Below, piece by piece: positions 12,332 to 29,500 of a DNA stretch of 64,000 nt. The notes below the pieces were generated by a model, which searched no databases, was not told the origin of the DNA, and saw nothing but the letters and a program-made list of their open reading frames with translations. The DNA comes from Brasenia schreberi (taxonomy: Eukaryota; Streptophyta; Magnoliopsida; Nymphaeales; Cabombaceae). Positions within the stretch are counted from its first letter, which is position 1. The number at the start of each line of letters is the position of its first letter. Position numbers and translations under genes: made by a program. Location of the stretch: positions 2,658,501-2,722,500 of the forward strand of contig JAYKKT010000047.1 in NCBI GenBank assembly GCA_036023115.1, given 5' to 3'.

Positions 12332-14349
12332 TGTCACACCCGCTCGAGTCGCGACCACGACCCGGCCCAAGCCGATGCCACGTGGCCGCTTCTCGCGCGG
12401 GCGTGATGGTGAGAAGTAACCAAATACTTAACTAATTTAATTCAAGCTCAAGAAATATCTAACTAAAATAAATATTCATATCGAAGTTCTAAACAACGCG
12501 TCCAAAATGGTGCGAGGCCCACCTAACAATAACCCTGAATAAAGGACTTTCTCAATAATTCAACACTTATCATACAATCTAAAATAAAAATGCAGCTCTA
12601 TCAAACTCCTACTCTGCTCTGTATTTCTTCGAAGTGGTAGCTTCAGGATGAGCTGCAAAACAATATGATGAGCTCCTATACATAGCTCACTAGGGAGGTT
12701 AAACATCTTTAAACAGAAATCATATTAAAAGCATGCATAGTTTCACAATCATTTCATAGCAAAACACAATTACCTTCAAATCATGATCTCAAATTCATAC
12801 GCATACACTCACACACACATCATTAGTTTCGATAATTACAACCCATATTGTGTTTGCTCCAAAGGCCATGGGAGTCGTCCGGCCCTCCCTAACATTACCT
12901 CGGTAACCCCATCCACGACGATAACCATGTCGACTCTCACAGCAGAGTGCCCGAGAACACACCCTGTATTCGCCCCAAGCTGGATCGCCCGAGGGACCTG
13001 TAAGTCTCTAGAGATCTCACACAACCCACACAAGTATGACTCGTATATTCACACGTCATTACATTTCAAAAACCAATTACAGTTCATCACATTTACAAAT
13101 CATATTCAGATTCAAAATATCCAAAATCAAATCCATATCTACACAACATTTAAATACCATGTTCATACAACACATGAATATCAAAACATGCTCTTTATCA
13201 ATCAACATCATAAACATTTTCTATTTGAAAAGCATATCAAATAACCCATCATTGCGAATAACATTTCACAAACATCAATAAAATATTCATCAATTATGTA
13301 CATTTAAATCTATCTAAAATAAGTAAAATCACTTCTAGCATGGTTCTGTAAAAGAATGTATAACCCCCTACCTGAAAGAGCACTAAAATCCAGTCCCTAA
13401 GCTATTGAGTCACTCTTATCACCACCAAATCCTCCAATTTTAATTTCTAAATAATTATAAATAATTAAAATATTAGAATTTATTTAACTACGAATCTAAC
13501 ACAAAAAACCAGAACCCATATCTCGATCTGTTTAAGCTATCCGAGATCCAAACTAATACCCAGATCCATATCTCATCCAAATGAGTGACACGATAGGTAG
13601 CTTGTATCACTGTGTCAACATAGAACCTGTAACTATTGACACGGGTCTTATTTCTAACCCAGAAACCCATTTCAAGATACGACCCAAATTTTACCCGTTT
13701 TCAGCACAGAACCGACACGAAACCTGTTTTGACAGGAAACTGGTTCTTAACATGTGATACGAGGACATGACACGAATCAGTATCACTTCATGACACGTTA
13801 TACACGACACGACACGAAAACGAGGGACACGCACAAAAGGGTCGATTCTCATGGTTTTTCGTTATCGATTTCGTCGATTTTCGGCGATGCTTAAGGCTGA
13901 CGATGGTCCTCAACCGATCGCCTGCCCTTCTTCTTCTAACCCAATCCATCAATGGTCGCCGATGGTGTCGTTTTCGCCAGAAAATTCATAAAAAACAGTA
14001 ACTCGGATTTGAGAAAATTTTCATGAATCTACACTTGTTTTGAGCCGATTTTCGCATAATGAGGCTTGTTTTCGAAAGTTTAGCATGGACCAAACAAAAC
14101 CCTATGATTTAACTCGTTTTTAGCAACTACAAATGAGAAATTTGATAAAAACAAAAATGGAGCTTTTCTTACTGTATTCCGACGACTCTTCATGTTTTTC
14201 GGTCGATCATCGCGTTTTCCGACTGATCCAAGGCTGCCCAAATTCTCTCTGGAGAATGTTCAATAGGCCTTTTAAAGGCCTTTCATATCCATGTCGTTAC
14301 TGTACAGCCTGTGCAGTAACGCTATGTGCTGTAACGCTTAGACGTTACA
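12332..14349. mobile_element. Solo LTR (copy 1), TGTCACACC...GTTACA
   Basis: It starts TGTCACACCCGCTCGAG and ends GACGTTACA, so it has the TG...CA ends of an LTR. Flanks are GTTTT (12327-12331) and GTTTC (14350-14354), a 4-of-5 target-site duplication. The element at 30943-32760 is the same sequence in reverse orientation, which fixes both ends independently. No gag or pol coding sequence adjoins it, so it is best read as a solo LTR left by LTR-LTR recombination. Open frames inside are not conserved between the two copies. The superfamily cannot be set without internal sequence; transcriptional orientation is unknown. Confidence 0.85.
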
Positions 14350-14862
14350 GTTTCAGTTTCAAACCAATTTCTAGAGATTATAAACCATAACCAAACCGAA
14401 AGGTCCCCGGTTCCAGGTACCACTGGTTCGGCGACCAGTTTGATTCCGGTGATGTATGCTCTTACCTTGGAAGAGTTCTTATGTGTTTTCACTCAACATT
14501 TTTTTGTTTTTGACGCCTCAAAAAAAAAACTTTTATCAAAAGATTGGTCACGAGACCTAACTTGTAATACAAGTACTGAAACACCACCTCAGCACCTCGT
14601 TATCGTCTCGACCAAGATGTTCTAAGTCACCCTCTAACGCAAGTGATTCACTGGGATTGACATGAGCGTCTAACTACATTCAATAACCAAACAGGTGTTG
14701 GAAGGAAGTCTTGGTCTGCCTCAGGGATGTCGATTTTGATCCGAGCTGTGGGGCCCACCTGACCCGAATAAAGTGGGTAATACCGACCCATATCCATATG
14801 TGACCGATACCCGAACTGATTTGATCTGGTATGAATCGAGTACATGATAATATGTACCAACC

Positions 14863-14864
<2 letters not shown>

Positions 14865-14938
<74 letters not shown>
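14865..14938. repeat. (TA)n microsatellite
   Basis: Pure TA dinucleotide run of more than 35 units. Confidence 0.95.
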
Positions 14939-14939
<1 letters not shown>

Positions 14940-15511
14940 TTGGAATTTCAAAAATTTTAATTACCTAATCTTCAATTTTTTCAATTATGTTAATTTGATT
15001 TTGATCTAAAATACTTTCAATTTTAAGAAACTAATATGAGGCAAACCATACCTTCCTTGTTACCTGAAGGGAAAACTAGACTCGAACCTGTACCTGCCCT
15101 GATGGACATGGGTACGAGTGTGGGGAACAATTTGGAGTTTGAGTACGGGTACAGGTAGAGGTGTACCAGTCCCGACCCGACCCATTGCTACCCCTCTAGC
15201 TTTGGTTTTTCACTGTCAAGATTTTAAATGATTCAGACAAGCAGCTGATATGGACCCAGTTGCATTCAATTGGCAATTTCTAAAATGGACATTTAAATTT
15301 TCTTTAAATTAATAGTTGATAAGAAAGATTATAGATAAGATGAAGGAAGGCTGATCACCCAAAGCATTATTTTGAGACGGATCCGATTCCCATACAGTGT
15401 ATGAATCGGGTTCACTTTGATGATAGTTGATGAGGTGGGTATGTTGAATGGTTAGAAGGTTTTCGAATTTGGGGAAAAGAAAAGGCAACTTGATACTTAA
15501 TAAAGTTGCAC

Positions 15512-15645
15512 AATGAGCAGGAGCTCACCTGGCTAGAGGGTTGGGTCACAAGTTGAATGTCATAAGTTCGATACCCGGGGAATGCATCTGACTTCAACCT
15601 CTCCATTGTAATTATACTGAGAAAATTATATCTAAACAAATTAAA
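15512..15645 (+). repeat. tRNA-derived SINE
   Basis: GAGCAGGAGCTCACCTGG (A-box region) is followed by CACAAGTTGAATGTCATAAG and a good B box (AGTTCGATACCCGG). Next comes a tail shared with the copy at 22.3 kb (CTGACTTCAACCTC, then ATACTGAGA/TCTAGACAA-like sequence). Confidence 0.7.
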
Positions 15646-16515
15646 ACACACTCGAAAAGAAATTGTTGAAAGAAAATCTAACTTACAAGTTGATACAGAA
15701 AATGACTTCCAATCTGCATCGAGCGATCAATTATATTTATTCTGTAAAAATTATTTGATTTAGTCAATTTATCTTCAAAATCAATCCAAATGGCCTATTA
15801 AAAACGAATAAGCATTAAAAATTTACTTTAAAAACAAATATTGTTCTTCTCTTTTTCATTCATAGATGGCTTCTATAGAATTTTAGCTTTTCTCTAATTA
15901 CGACTAAATAACCTTTACGAGCTAAATTCTTGCTGCTGGTGGAAGAAGTTGGTTTTCCATGCAAGAAAGATGGTTGTCGAGACCCCACGTTAGATTCCTG
16001 TTATATTAAGATTCTTTTTTTATTGGGTAGAATGGAAAACCAAAGCCAGATGCATGCCTCACGTATTGAACTCATGACCTTGTAAAAGAAAATATTTAAC
16101 ATAAATAAATATGTTCTAATCTAACATGCCAAATCCAGGTCCTGCATCTTGAACAACAATTGGTTCAGAGCTGGAAACCCGAGATGAGAATGGGTCCACA
16201 AAGACTGGGTCGGGTCATGTTTAACCAAATCGGTTGTGGAACTTTCAAACATGCAACGCCCCAAATCGAATTCTCAAACAACGGGTAGGAGTCAAAGAGC
16301 CCTTCCAGACAAGGTAACATTTTGCTTACGAGTCGGTTGCTTTCAGGTTTATCTAAAGGGTGGCAATCTTAGACCTACCTCACAACCCGACCCGAATCCA
16401 ATACGTAAATTCCGTGTTCTCTTCAGGGGTTAGGTACAACAAGCTAGTTTGGGTCTGTCAAAACTGACGCGAGAAATTTTCGACTCTGGTTCATGTTGAC
16501 AGGGACTCGACACCC

Positions 16516-16640
<125 letters not shown>

Positions 16641-17156
16641 GTATGTATGTATAGTGTTTACCTATGATTATGTATAATGAATATTTCTTTAGTGTATGGT
16701 GTTGTACCGGGGTCAACCGAACCGAGCCAAGCCGAGCCGTGTCCAGATCTTCACAACAGACCCGAAAAGGGAATCGGGTCGGTTTCGGGTAAGCATGTTC
16801 CGTGCCAGTTCCCGATTTGGCACCCCAAGGTTTATCGACCCGACTCCCTTACGCCGTCAGTTGGACAGCCGAACGCCGTTCAATCAAAACGGAGTGCAAT
16901 GGCACGCGTGCCGTGAGAGTGAGATTCCACCCGCTTCCTCGAAGGCCGCCGGGTCCCACACGTGCGTGCGCTCTCCCTTGCCGTTCTCCTCTCAAAAAGA
17001 GAGCGATTACCGCGAACCCTCTGTTCCCTCCGTAAGCCACCAGAGTTTCCCACCACGAAATTGCCGCTAACCAAAACCACAAAGAAAAGGAAAACGAAAA
17101 GATCTGCTAGAGGCTTACCGGGAAAGCAACGTGAGGCGGTGAGAATCTCGGGTTAC

Positions 17157-20304
<3,148 letters not shown>

Positions 20305-20463
20305 ACAGTATCAAAGGTGGAGAAGAGAGATAAGGAAAAGGACGCTCAGAATTACATAAAGAAGAGGTAAAGAGTTTGTTGTGTTGAAAGATGTAAATAC
20401 GTGACAAAGAAGGGGGGGGAAAAGCCATCGGCAAAAGTGATTTTGCTTCATCTTTTCTCTCCT

Positions 20464-20807
20464 GCCGGAAAGTGGTTTGCCGGCGATGGCTGATTGTTTC
20501 CAGTGCTCAGTTTTCCTTTTGTGAACGGGTTTGCCTATGAAAGGCATTTGTGGTAGTTCAAGTTCAAGGTCGCTGTTATCTACCGGTAAGTGGTTTGCCG
20601 GCGATAGTCCATTGTTCCTGGCGCTTTGGCGTTCTGTTTTCGATGGGTCTGCCTTTGGAAAGACTTTGTGGCATGTGCAAGTTCAAGGCCGTTCGTAATG
20701 CTGATGTTCTTCAAAAGCAAAGAAAGGAAAAGGATAGATTAGAGAAACATTCCCATGGCCGAAAGTGGTTTCCCGGCAACAATTGCTCCTTCCTGGCGCT
20801 GTCTCCC
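20464..20807. repeat. Degenerate tandem repeat just downstream of the ARM gene
   Basis: AAGTGGTTTGCCGGCGAT occurs at 20470 and 20588 (118-bp spacing) and, as AAGTGGTTTCCCGGCAAC, at 20763. The first two copies also share GGGT(T/C)TGCCT, AAAG(G/A)C(A/T)TTTGTGG and CAAGTTCAAGG. It lies 160-500 bp after the stop, so it may be in the 3' UTR. The long frame at 20550-21023 is probably spurious. Confidence 0.75.
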
Positions 20808-21036
20808 GAATGGCATTCCCCACCAAAGCTTTTCTTTTGGGTTACAGTGGGAAGCCGAAGCCGTGCACCCGCATGCTTGCCGGTACCCGAAAGCCTTTGT
20901 TACAAGCCAAATTTAAGCAATTCTAGTTCTCGTTCCGGTTTGTCAGTTCTGGTACCAGTTTCGTTTCAGTTATTTGATTCATTTTCATATACACTTTTGG
21001 TTTCTTTTCATGTTGAAAGATAATAAAACTCCAAGC

Positions 21037-21115
21037 TTAGAGTGTTAGCTCACCTGGCAAGCGGGTTCGGCTCACAAAATGAAGGGAGCAAGTTCGATGC
21101 CCAGGGCATGCCACT
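21037..21115 (+). repeat. tRNA-derived SINE fragment
   Basis: GTGTTAGCTCACCTGGCAAG (A box), then GCAAGTTCGATGCCCAGG (B box) at 21088-21105. Confidence 0.65.
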
Positions 21116-21365
21116 ACCTTACCTGGAGACTCGTGGCTTTTGAATCGCCCATCGGTCAAGCCACTCAAATTCTTTTGCTCATGCAACCTGACTCAGTCCA
21201 GCCAACAGAATCGAAACCCGTCATTTTGGCATACTGCCTCAGGCCATGGTTGGTAAACTCAGCGAGTCAACTCATCACTCAACCGAGTCGTCTTGTGTGG
21301 TTGTTCTAATTAAACAGGAGAGAGGAAACTGTTCTCTCCCTAAACATAATCAGCCGATCCACAGT

Positions 21366-21652
21366 AGACATGGCCGGTTTCAAACCGGTTTAACGGTTTC
21401 AATCAGAACTGAGACAGGTTAAGAATCGGTTGGACCTGGAACCACTCGGCCCGTACTCAAAACTGGGTGACTACTCGTTTTGGTTCTATTCCGTCTTCCA
21501 TGAAACTTGAAACGGGTTGGAACCAGAATTCTCAATTTCAGAAGATTTAGGACATAAATCGAAACCTGCAGTTCTGAATAAAAACCAGAACTAGTTAGTT
21601 CCTATTTACTTCCTATTCTTGGTTCTAAGAAAATCAAAACTGGCATGTCTAA
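21366..21652. mobile_element. MITE-like element with imperfect terminal inverted repeats
   Basis: The left end TAGACATGGCCGGTTT matches the reverse complement of the right end (AAACTGGCATGTCTAA). The interior is filled with GGAACCAGAA/GGTTCTA words. A related start recurs at 21666 (TAGACATGGTCGGTTTT), and a related pair of ends encloses 44393-44860. There is no coding capacity. The family cannot be named from sequence alone. Confidence 0.5.
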
Positions 21653-21881
21653 CTCGTAATAATGGGTAGACATGGTCGGTTTTGGGTAAACCGGAACCAG
21701 GAACCAAAATCCAATCAAGATCAGACTAGTTTTGATTCTAGTTTGAAACCATCGGTTTTAGTTCCGGTCTAAGTTTTAAACGGTTCAGAATTGAAAAATA
21801 TTAACAAATTTGGTTTTTGATAAAAATTATTAAAAGATTATGAAACGGAACAAGAGAAGGGAGAGAATGAAGAGCATGTGC

Positions 21882-21890
<9 letters not shown>

Positions 21891-21931
<41 letters not shown>

Positions 21932-21945
21932 ATATATATATATAT
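21891..21945. repeat. Compound microsatellite (TC)n(TA)n
   Basis: TC dinucleotides are followed, after GT, by a short TA run. Confidence 0.9.
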
Positions 21946-22340
21946 CCTAAAAGTAGATAAAAAACAACAGAATTGAGTCGGGTCCACTTATTGGCAACTT
22001 ATGAACAAAACAACTGAAAAAAAAATACAAAACCTAAAACTAGAAAACCCGAAGAGAAGACCCATTTAGACCACGTCCCCAATGATACAATTGCACACAG
22101 GTTAAACGGGGAACACAGCATATACCGAAATTTTTGTTATTTTTCAACAATTATAGTTACCAGTATTTCATGTATATATAGCATATATTGTAAGATGATA
22201 CAATTTAAACATCATACAACTAATAGTCTATATATATATATATATATATATATATGACGATTACATATCATGCTAAGACATGGAGATGTTGGACAATGGA
22301 TTGGTCCGATCCTAACTCGTTAGTGTTGGATATTTGGAAA

Positions 22341-22507
22341 CAATGAGCAGTAGCTCATCTGGTTAGGGAGGCGACTCACAACTTGAAGGTTATGGGTTTG
22401 ATACTGGCCATGCGTCTGAATTCGCCTCCCCCACCCCCCACCTCGACCATGTGCGCCACGGTAGGTATCAATCTCATTATCACTTTAATCTAGACAATTT
22501 CTTTCAG
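22341..22507 (+). repeat. tRNA-derived SINE
   Basis: GAGCAGTAGCTCATCTGG (A box), CTCACAACTTGAAGG, then GGGTTTGATACTGG (B box) and a C-rich stretch ending TCTAGACAATTTC. It is similar in layout and tail to the copy at 15.5 kb. Confidence 0.7.
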
Positions 22508-23539
22508 CTGAGTAAGGATAGCATGTCAGACACGACAGTAAAGCCCAACACAAACACGACGTCAGAATCAGTGCATGTCTGTCCAAGGTGACGAGAAGGT
22601 AAACGGGTTCATGTCTGCCCAAGGTGCATGCGAATCCAGAACTGGACATGTTAAACTAAACCTAAAACTAAAACTCGATAGTACTACATGTTTTTTGAAA
22701 AGTTGGAAACTAAGTCTAAAAACTTTGGAGCCTATAGTATCATTAGTATAACTTAAGAAAATCACAGGCCTAAGGCACACGCCTTAAGGGCCATTACTCA
22801 CGAGCCACTGCCTCTTCCAATACTTGAGCAATGATCGAATTGATCTTTATTTAAATTATAGAATCTCATACTCCCTCTTTGGATATTATATATTAGGCAT
22901 CTATATTTAAAATAGGATGGATTTAGCGACAAAATACTTCCCATTCATGGAGGGTTGTGGACCTCTTAGCCCATAATAGCATCTTAGCATTCTTGTATTG
23001 TTATTGGCTCCTGTAGAATCTTTAATGACAATGCCATGAAAAATTTACAAATTCTTTCGAAAATTTTAATAACTAAAAGTTTTCAGAATTTCGGGTGAGA
23101 CGGTCACCCCACCCCGCTAAATAGGGATCCCACCAGGTCAATGCATAGAAGAACGTTTAGAAGTTCAGCTGTCAATTAAATAACTTCTCCAATCAAGAAA
23201 ATGGCATGTTTTAGACATGATAAGACTAGTACTTAGCCACCAATGCTTGGTTGGTTTAAGTGGTGTGGTACTAATACTAAGGGAAGGTCTCAAGTTTGAG
23301 CCTTGCAAGAGGAGTCACCAGCGCTGGGAGAGCTTTACCCCAAAGTTGGCAACCCAGCTGGATCCAGGTACAGGTACTTATATGAAAAAAGAAAACTAGC
23401 AACTACCTAAATAGGAAGGGACTACTATTAACCTCAACAAAACAACTTCAGTGGGTAATGACTTCATACAGAACAAAGAAATTTATGCAATTGCATAAAT
23501 CACATATAATTAACAGAAAGAAAACAAATACCATTGGCA

Positions 23540-26500
23540 TCAAGAATGCTCCCTGAATTTCTTTTTCCCACGAGATTTTCCGGAATCAATGCCCCTCATA
23601 TTCGATTTCCCTTTATGTTTGCTCGATCCTTTGCTCTTGCCTTTCTTTATGCCGCTGTGTTTCCCCAAACGATTCCGGCGCCTCTCCTTAAGTTTATTCA
23701 GTACATTCAATGGATTTTTCTTATTAGAAATCACATGCTTTCTTGGGTCAGCATTCCACAAACTAGCTCCCTGTGCTGTAGGCAGCAACTCTCCATTATT
23801 TGTGGTTACATGACTGTCATCATGTAAAGTAGCTGCTCCTGTCGTGCAAGATAATCAGAAACATGTCACACGCGTGCAGGTATTGGATATGGAAATTTCA
23901 AAAAATAATGGGTGCCAAGACAAAGTACATTATGCATATATTTTACGCAATTAATAATATTTTGAAAATCTAAAGACAAAATCAGTTTCCATAAGTTATC
24001 ATTCACTAATAAAGCAAAAACCCACCACCGTTCTATTTAGTAGTACATCTATGACGTAGCATTAAACTATTAAATTAGAACATGTAACAACAACAACAAC
24101 TAAGCCTTTTCCCATACTAGATGGGGTCGGCTATATGGATTCTTTGTTTCCACAGATCCCTATCGTGTGCCATGTTAGCAGTTAACTCCCAATAAGCTAG
24201 ATCATTCTTTATTGTTTCTTTCCAACACTTTTGTGGTCGTCCTCTACCTCTTTTAATACTTCCCAAATTTAGTTTTTCTAATCTTCTTATAGGTTCTTCT
24301 TTTGATCTTCTTTCTATATGTCCAAACTATCTTAAATGATGTTCTCTCATTTTATCCTCTATTGATGCCACTCCTAATTTGTTTCTAATAACCTCATTAC
24401 GTATACGGTCTTTTCTTGTATGACCACTCATCCATCCCAACATCTTCATTTCTGTCACAGACATCTTTTGTACATGTTGATGATTAACTGCTCAACACTC
24501 ATAACCATAAAACATGACAGGCCTAATTGCTGCTCTATAATATTTACCTTTTAATTTTAATGATATCTTCTTATCACAAAGAATACCTGATACTCCTCTC
24601 CATTTTAACCAACCAGCATTAATTCTATGTGTAACATCTCCATCAATTCTTCCATCACTTTGAAAAATGGACCCTAGGTATTTAAAACTTTCCTTTTGGG
24701 GAATGCAATGTGTGCCAATTTTAATTTCTATGTCCTCTGAAGTAGCCAAATGATCAAACTTACATTCCATATGTTTTGTCTTTGTTCTACTAAGTCGGAA
24801 GCCTTTGCTTTCTAATGTTTCTCTCCATAGTTCCAATTTTCTATTAACTTTTTCCGTAGACTCCTCCACTAATACAATGTCTTATGCAAATAACATACAC
24901 CAACGTACTTCATCTTGAATATGTTTTGTTAACTCATCCATCACCATTATAAATAAGTATGGACTTAAATTTGATCCTTGATGTAACCCAATATTAACTT
25001 CAAAGAAGTCTGTCATTCCTTCATGAGTCCTCACACGTGTTTTTGCACCATCATACATGTCTCTTATAAGGTTAATATATGTCAATGGGATACCTCTTTT
25101 TTCCAAAGTTCTCCAAAGAACCTCCCTCGGTACCCTATCATAAGCTTTTTCTAGATCAATAAATATCATGTGAAGGTCTTTCTTTTTTGCTCTAAAATGT
25201 TCCATAAGACGTCTCAAAAGGTGAATCGCTTCAATAGTTCATCTGCCTGGCATAAATCCAAATTGGTTCTCTGTTGTACTTGATACTTGTCTTAACCTAC
25301 GTTCGATAATTCTTTCCCATAAATTCATAGTCTGACTCATTAACTTGATACCTCGATAATTCACACAATTTTGAATGTCTCCCTTGTTCTTATATATGGG
25401 TATAAGTGTACTTGCTCTCCATTCCTCGGGCATCTTTTGGTTTTTCCATATTTCATTAAATAGTCTTGTGAGCCAAGTGATTCCTTTTTCTCCTAGTATT
25501 TTCCAAACTTCTATAGGAATATTATCTGGTCCTACCGATTTACCACTCTTCATGTAGTTAAGAAAAAACTAAAATAGTCGATGCTGGGTCAACCATGAGA
25601 AGCACGACCATCTGAGTGCTAGAGTGTTGGACACCAGGTGTGGCATCCTACAAGGTGTCCTTGCAAGGGAGAAACAGCAACAATTATTTGTTCTTTAAAT
25701 GATGCTATTGAAGAAGAAGAGAATCTTCACGATGAACCAAAATCGATTCCTACCTTGCTTTGTTAAACTTTGTTTCCCCGAATCCTTTGCTGACTTCATC
25801 CGATTCACTAGCCTTCTTTTGACATTAATCGCCTGCTTTTCTGCTTCATGATTCCATACGCGAACATCTACGTCCTCTTCAGCACACAACTCACTAGTCG
25901 TCACAGTAATGGTCGTGTCACCATTGTCGTACACAGTTTTCCCTGTTGCACACAGAGGAAAATGAAGTTAAATCATATTGCGAGTGATAGGCGGTTTCTT
26001 GAAAAGAAACAACAACTAAGCCTTTCCACATATTAGATGGGGTAGGCTACATGGATTTTCTTGAGAAGAAAATGAGTTGTAAATATTACCACTAGCGACT
26101 CCAGAGAATTTCAAATAGAAGACACCACAAATTTTCACAGGTGATCCTAATTTCAGGAAAAAGGATGACAGAGTTGGACTATACCCTCTTTTAGTGTGAA
26201 AACAATGATCAAGTTCTAATAGTTTGGGCATCCAAATCAATTGAACTAGCTCCTTATTTTGAGAATAGACCAGAAAACAATGTTTTATGATCATCTCTTA
26301 TGGGGAGACGGAGAAATTGCAACTTTTATATGGGTTAGAGAGCTATTCGCCATAAAGAGAGCAAGAAGTCAATAGAATGTGAAGCTAGAGACCATTCTAA
26401 ATGAAATCCCATAGTTTCACCAATTCTCTTTCTAGTTGTGATGTTTATATATGACCAATCAAATGAAAATACACATTTCAACCAGTATTTTTCAGGTCTG

Positions 26501-29500
26501 TACATGTGTGTCATTGCGGATGCAGGTGCATGTTAATGCATGCGTGAGCATGTGCATGTGAGAGTACTAGTGTTTGTGCTAGGACAGGTGCACCTGGGTG
26601 CATTATGTGTCTGCATTTCAGCTAAAACATACCAGAAACTGCTGGAGTCTGAACGTCATCTTCATCCTCTCCAAGCCCATCGCTGATTCCATCTGGAACA
26701 GTATCAGGGTTTTCCCCATCCTGGACAGGTTTTCCATAAGCCAATTCTATTTCCAGCTTCCTCTGTGGGAAAATATTATAATCAGATCGAGGACCAGCTT
26801 GAATTAAGCAATGTTGTTTCAACGGAACCCAAGCTATAATGACCATTCATAGCCTTGACCCAAATAAATAATGGGTAATAGTTGAACTAACATGCTTTGC
26901 TGTTGATGGGATTTATGACCTTGTGAAAAGTACATACCGAGATGAACTCTCAAGAGGCTATACAAAGTAGAGCATAATTTACTGCAACTCCATTGTAGCA
27001 AATGCAAACATCTCTTGATTACAGTATACCAGCGTGTATGCCACTACGCCAAAAGGTTTACTTATTGCAAAATATGCACCTAAGATGTACCTAAGATAAA
27101 ATACTCTTATGTAATGTGTGTGTATACCAACCAGTAGTTGAATATGTGCAAGAACCACTAGCCATATGCACACATACTTGAACATAGGAGTTGGTTTTAG
27201 GCATAAGAAAACCATCACACCTTTTTCCTTTGTTCAATCCGCCATACTCTTGCCTTCTCTTCTAATTGATGCTGGGCTTCTTTTCGCCTTTTCTTCTTTC
27301 TCTTGTGAAAACCAGTGACAAAATCCCTGTCAAATAGAACATCACCCTTAGCATGCATAAAATATGCTAAGAAACAAAGCTATATCTTCATTTCAAATTC
27401 AAAAATTGCAGAAGAAAAAACCAATCAATTCACCAAAAGCTAAGGAGTGATACTATCAAAACGTATATTTCTCATATTACAAAAAAGAAACTTATGGGTC
27501 TAATCACACAATGATACAATAGAAAAATCAACCAACTCGTTTTCTAATGACAGGGGCATGTCGAACTTGGTCAATGGTGCCATTCTTCTGAGGTTAACTT
27601 CGGACATGGATAGCAGTAACTTATGCGGGCTACCAGTGCCAGCAGTTCGGTAATTCATGAAGCAATTCCATCTCTAGTATGATTATGCTGACCACAACCT
27701 AGTAGACCAATGATCACTATTGATATGGAAAGTCTGGAGATTTGTGCATATGAATATCACTTGGGGACCTAAGTCTAAATATATCATTGAGTTAACCTAT
27801 ACAGTTACCACGCTTTTCTGCTCATGCTTGGGTGTTTCAGCCACCCAAACACCCTTGTACCATACAAAACCTGGCCCAGAGATAATGCACTTCCAACAAT
27901 CAAGCCTCTCAATTCAATTGAAGGGGAGCCTTAAGCATACAATAGGAAGAACATTTACATGATACCAACTTCAGGGGCAAAAGGAAGAAAACCAGACAGA
28001 TGCAAGTATCATGAAGCCACAAAAATACAAATGATGCTAGTAGCAAAAACTGAAGCACAAAGCAGACTGGAACTGAATACAAACAGCTGTATGGTACCAA
28101 GTTTTGGCTGAAAAGAAGAAACCAGGAGAGAGCAAATGTTGAAACATGGAGACATGAAAATTTGGTGAGCATAAAAGAATGATAGGCAGGAAAGTTAAGC
28201 TGACATCAAGAACAACACCACTACAGTATGTGCATGTGTTGGCGAAAGAGCCTCCATCCTTCCAAGGATGATGTGCATATGCACCAAGCTTTTTCTTTCA
28301 TTTCCATAGACAGCGGTGTCACTTAATAGTTAGTGTACACCATACATTAAAACAGCTAGAAGGAAGTTGAGTAACTCAACAGCTATGTTGTCAACACAGT
28401 ATTTAGTGCTGCTTAAGCGGCAGACCTCTATGCGCTCAACTGCTGCTTAAATAAACTTGGTAGTGGTACAGAGTGGTCCCACGTAAGCGAGACATAAATG
28501 CTGTTAGTGGGTTGACTTGGCGCTTAGGATTGTTGCTGAACGGTTGCATCTAAGGAGAACTAAAGGAATTAAACACACTTCAGCGGGCTCCTAAGTCTGC
28601 TAATGATGACATAGCATAACAGCGTATTTTGATAGGAAATAAACCAACAAACGACAACTTGAGGAGCAAAATTCGTGGTGAGAGCAAAAGAGTGCAATCA
28701 AACACAACCTCGCAGAAAGTGAAACTGATAAAGACCTCGAACCACTAATTTCCAGAACCACATGTCCAATAAAAGGTAGGTTTAAAACTATTTAAAGAGA
28801 AAGTAAACGCCTGCTTAGAAAACATTCACATACCCACAGCTGGTTCCATGGCTGGTAACGAGCCAACTGAACCTAAAATAAGGTTTTCCAACTTCTGCCC
28901 ATGCCCATGACGAGCCAAGCTGGCTCAAGCTCATGAATATGATAACCAATGTCAAACACAGGAAGCTCGTCAATGAAATATGTGTTTTTACATTGAAAAC
29001 CAGTACAACTCTGGAGAAGGAAATATATTGGTATAATGATAAAGAGTGTAATTAATCTCTAAACCTATTATTTGCAAGTTTACCTCATATATGTCGCATA
29101 AAATATAATACAATAAATTGATCCATATCCAGCTTAATTATGCTGATCTGAGGTGAAAGCCTGACTCAGTTCATAAGACTATTGAACCAGTTTGAGCAAG
29201 AAAATTATAGGCTGCATATGAACTGTACCACAGCTCGACAACCGTAGTCACTTTCTCGCTAAGAGGTTGGAAATCTGGTGACTCTTTCTTTTGTTTGTGA
29301 AAAAAAAGCTGATTATATCGGCAATCTTGAAAATCTTTCAAAACATTGACTTTTCTATTTCCTCACACGGATAACACAGTTCTTCTACAACCCAATTTTT
29401 CTTCTTTTCTCCATAGAAAAGGCAACCTTTTTGCAACCACGATCCTGGAAAGATAAGTTTTAAGAAAGAAGCCAATAAATCATCCAAATCCCGTTAGATT

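Larger units (their letters stand above)
20305..23539. other. Intergenic between ARM gene and NOL12-like gene
   Basis: Holds the tandem repeat (20464-20807), two SINE copies, a MITE-like element (21366-21652), a partial second copy beginning at ~21666, TC/TA tracts at 21891-21945 and 22231-22254, and a degenerate SINE-like piece at 23236-23360 (AGGTCTCAAGTTTGAGCC, related to ~45550). No gene is recognised. The last ~300 bases are the likely 3' UTR of the minus-strand NOL12-like gene. Confidence 0.5.

Noticed and set aside
12783..13244. 153-codon frame inside the first solo LTR
   Set aside because: It is not kept in the second copy of the same LTR and has biased, low-information composition.
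20550..21023. 157-codon frame downstream of the ARM gene
   Set aside because: It runs across a degenerate tandem repeat and has no recognisable domain; more likely 3' UTR or intergenic.
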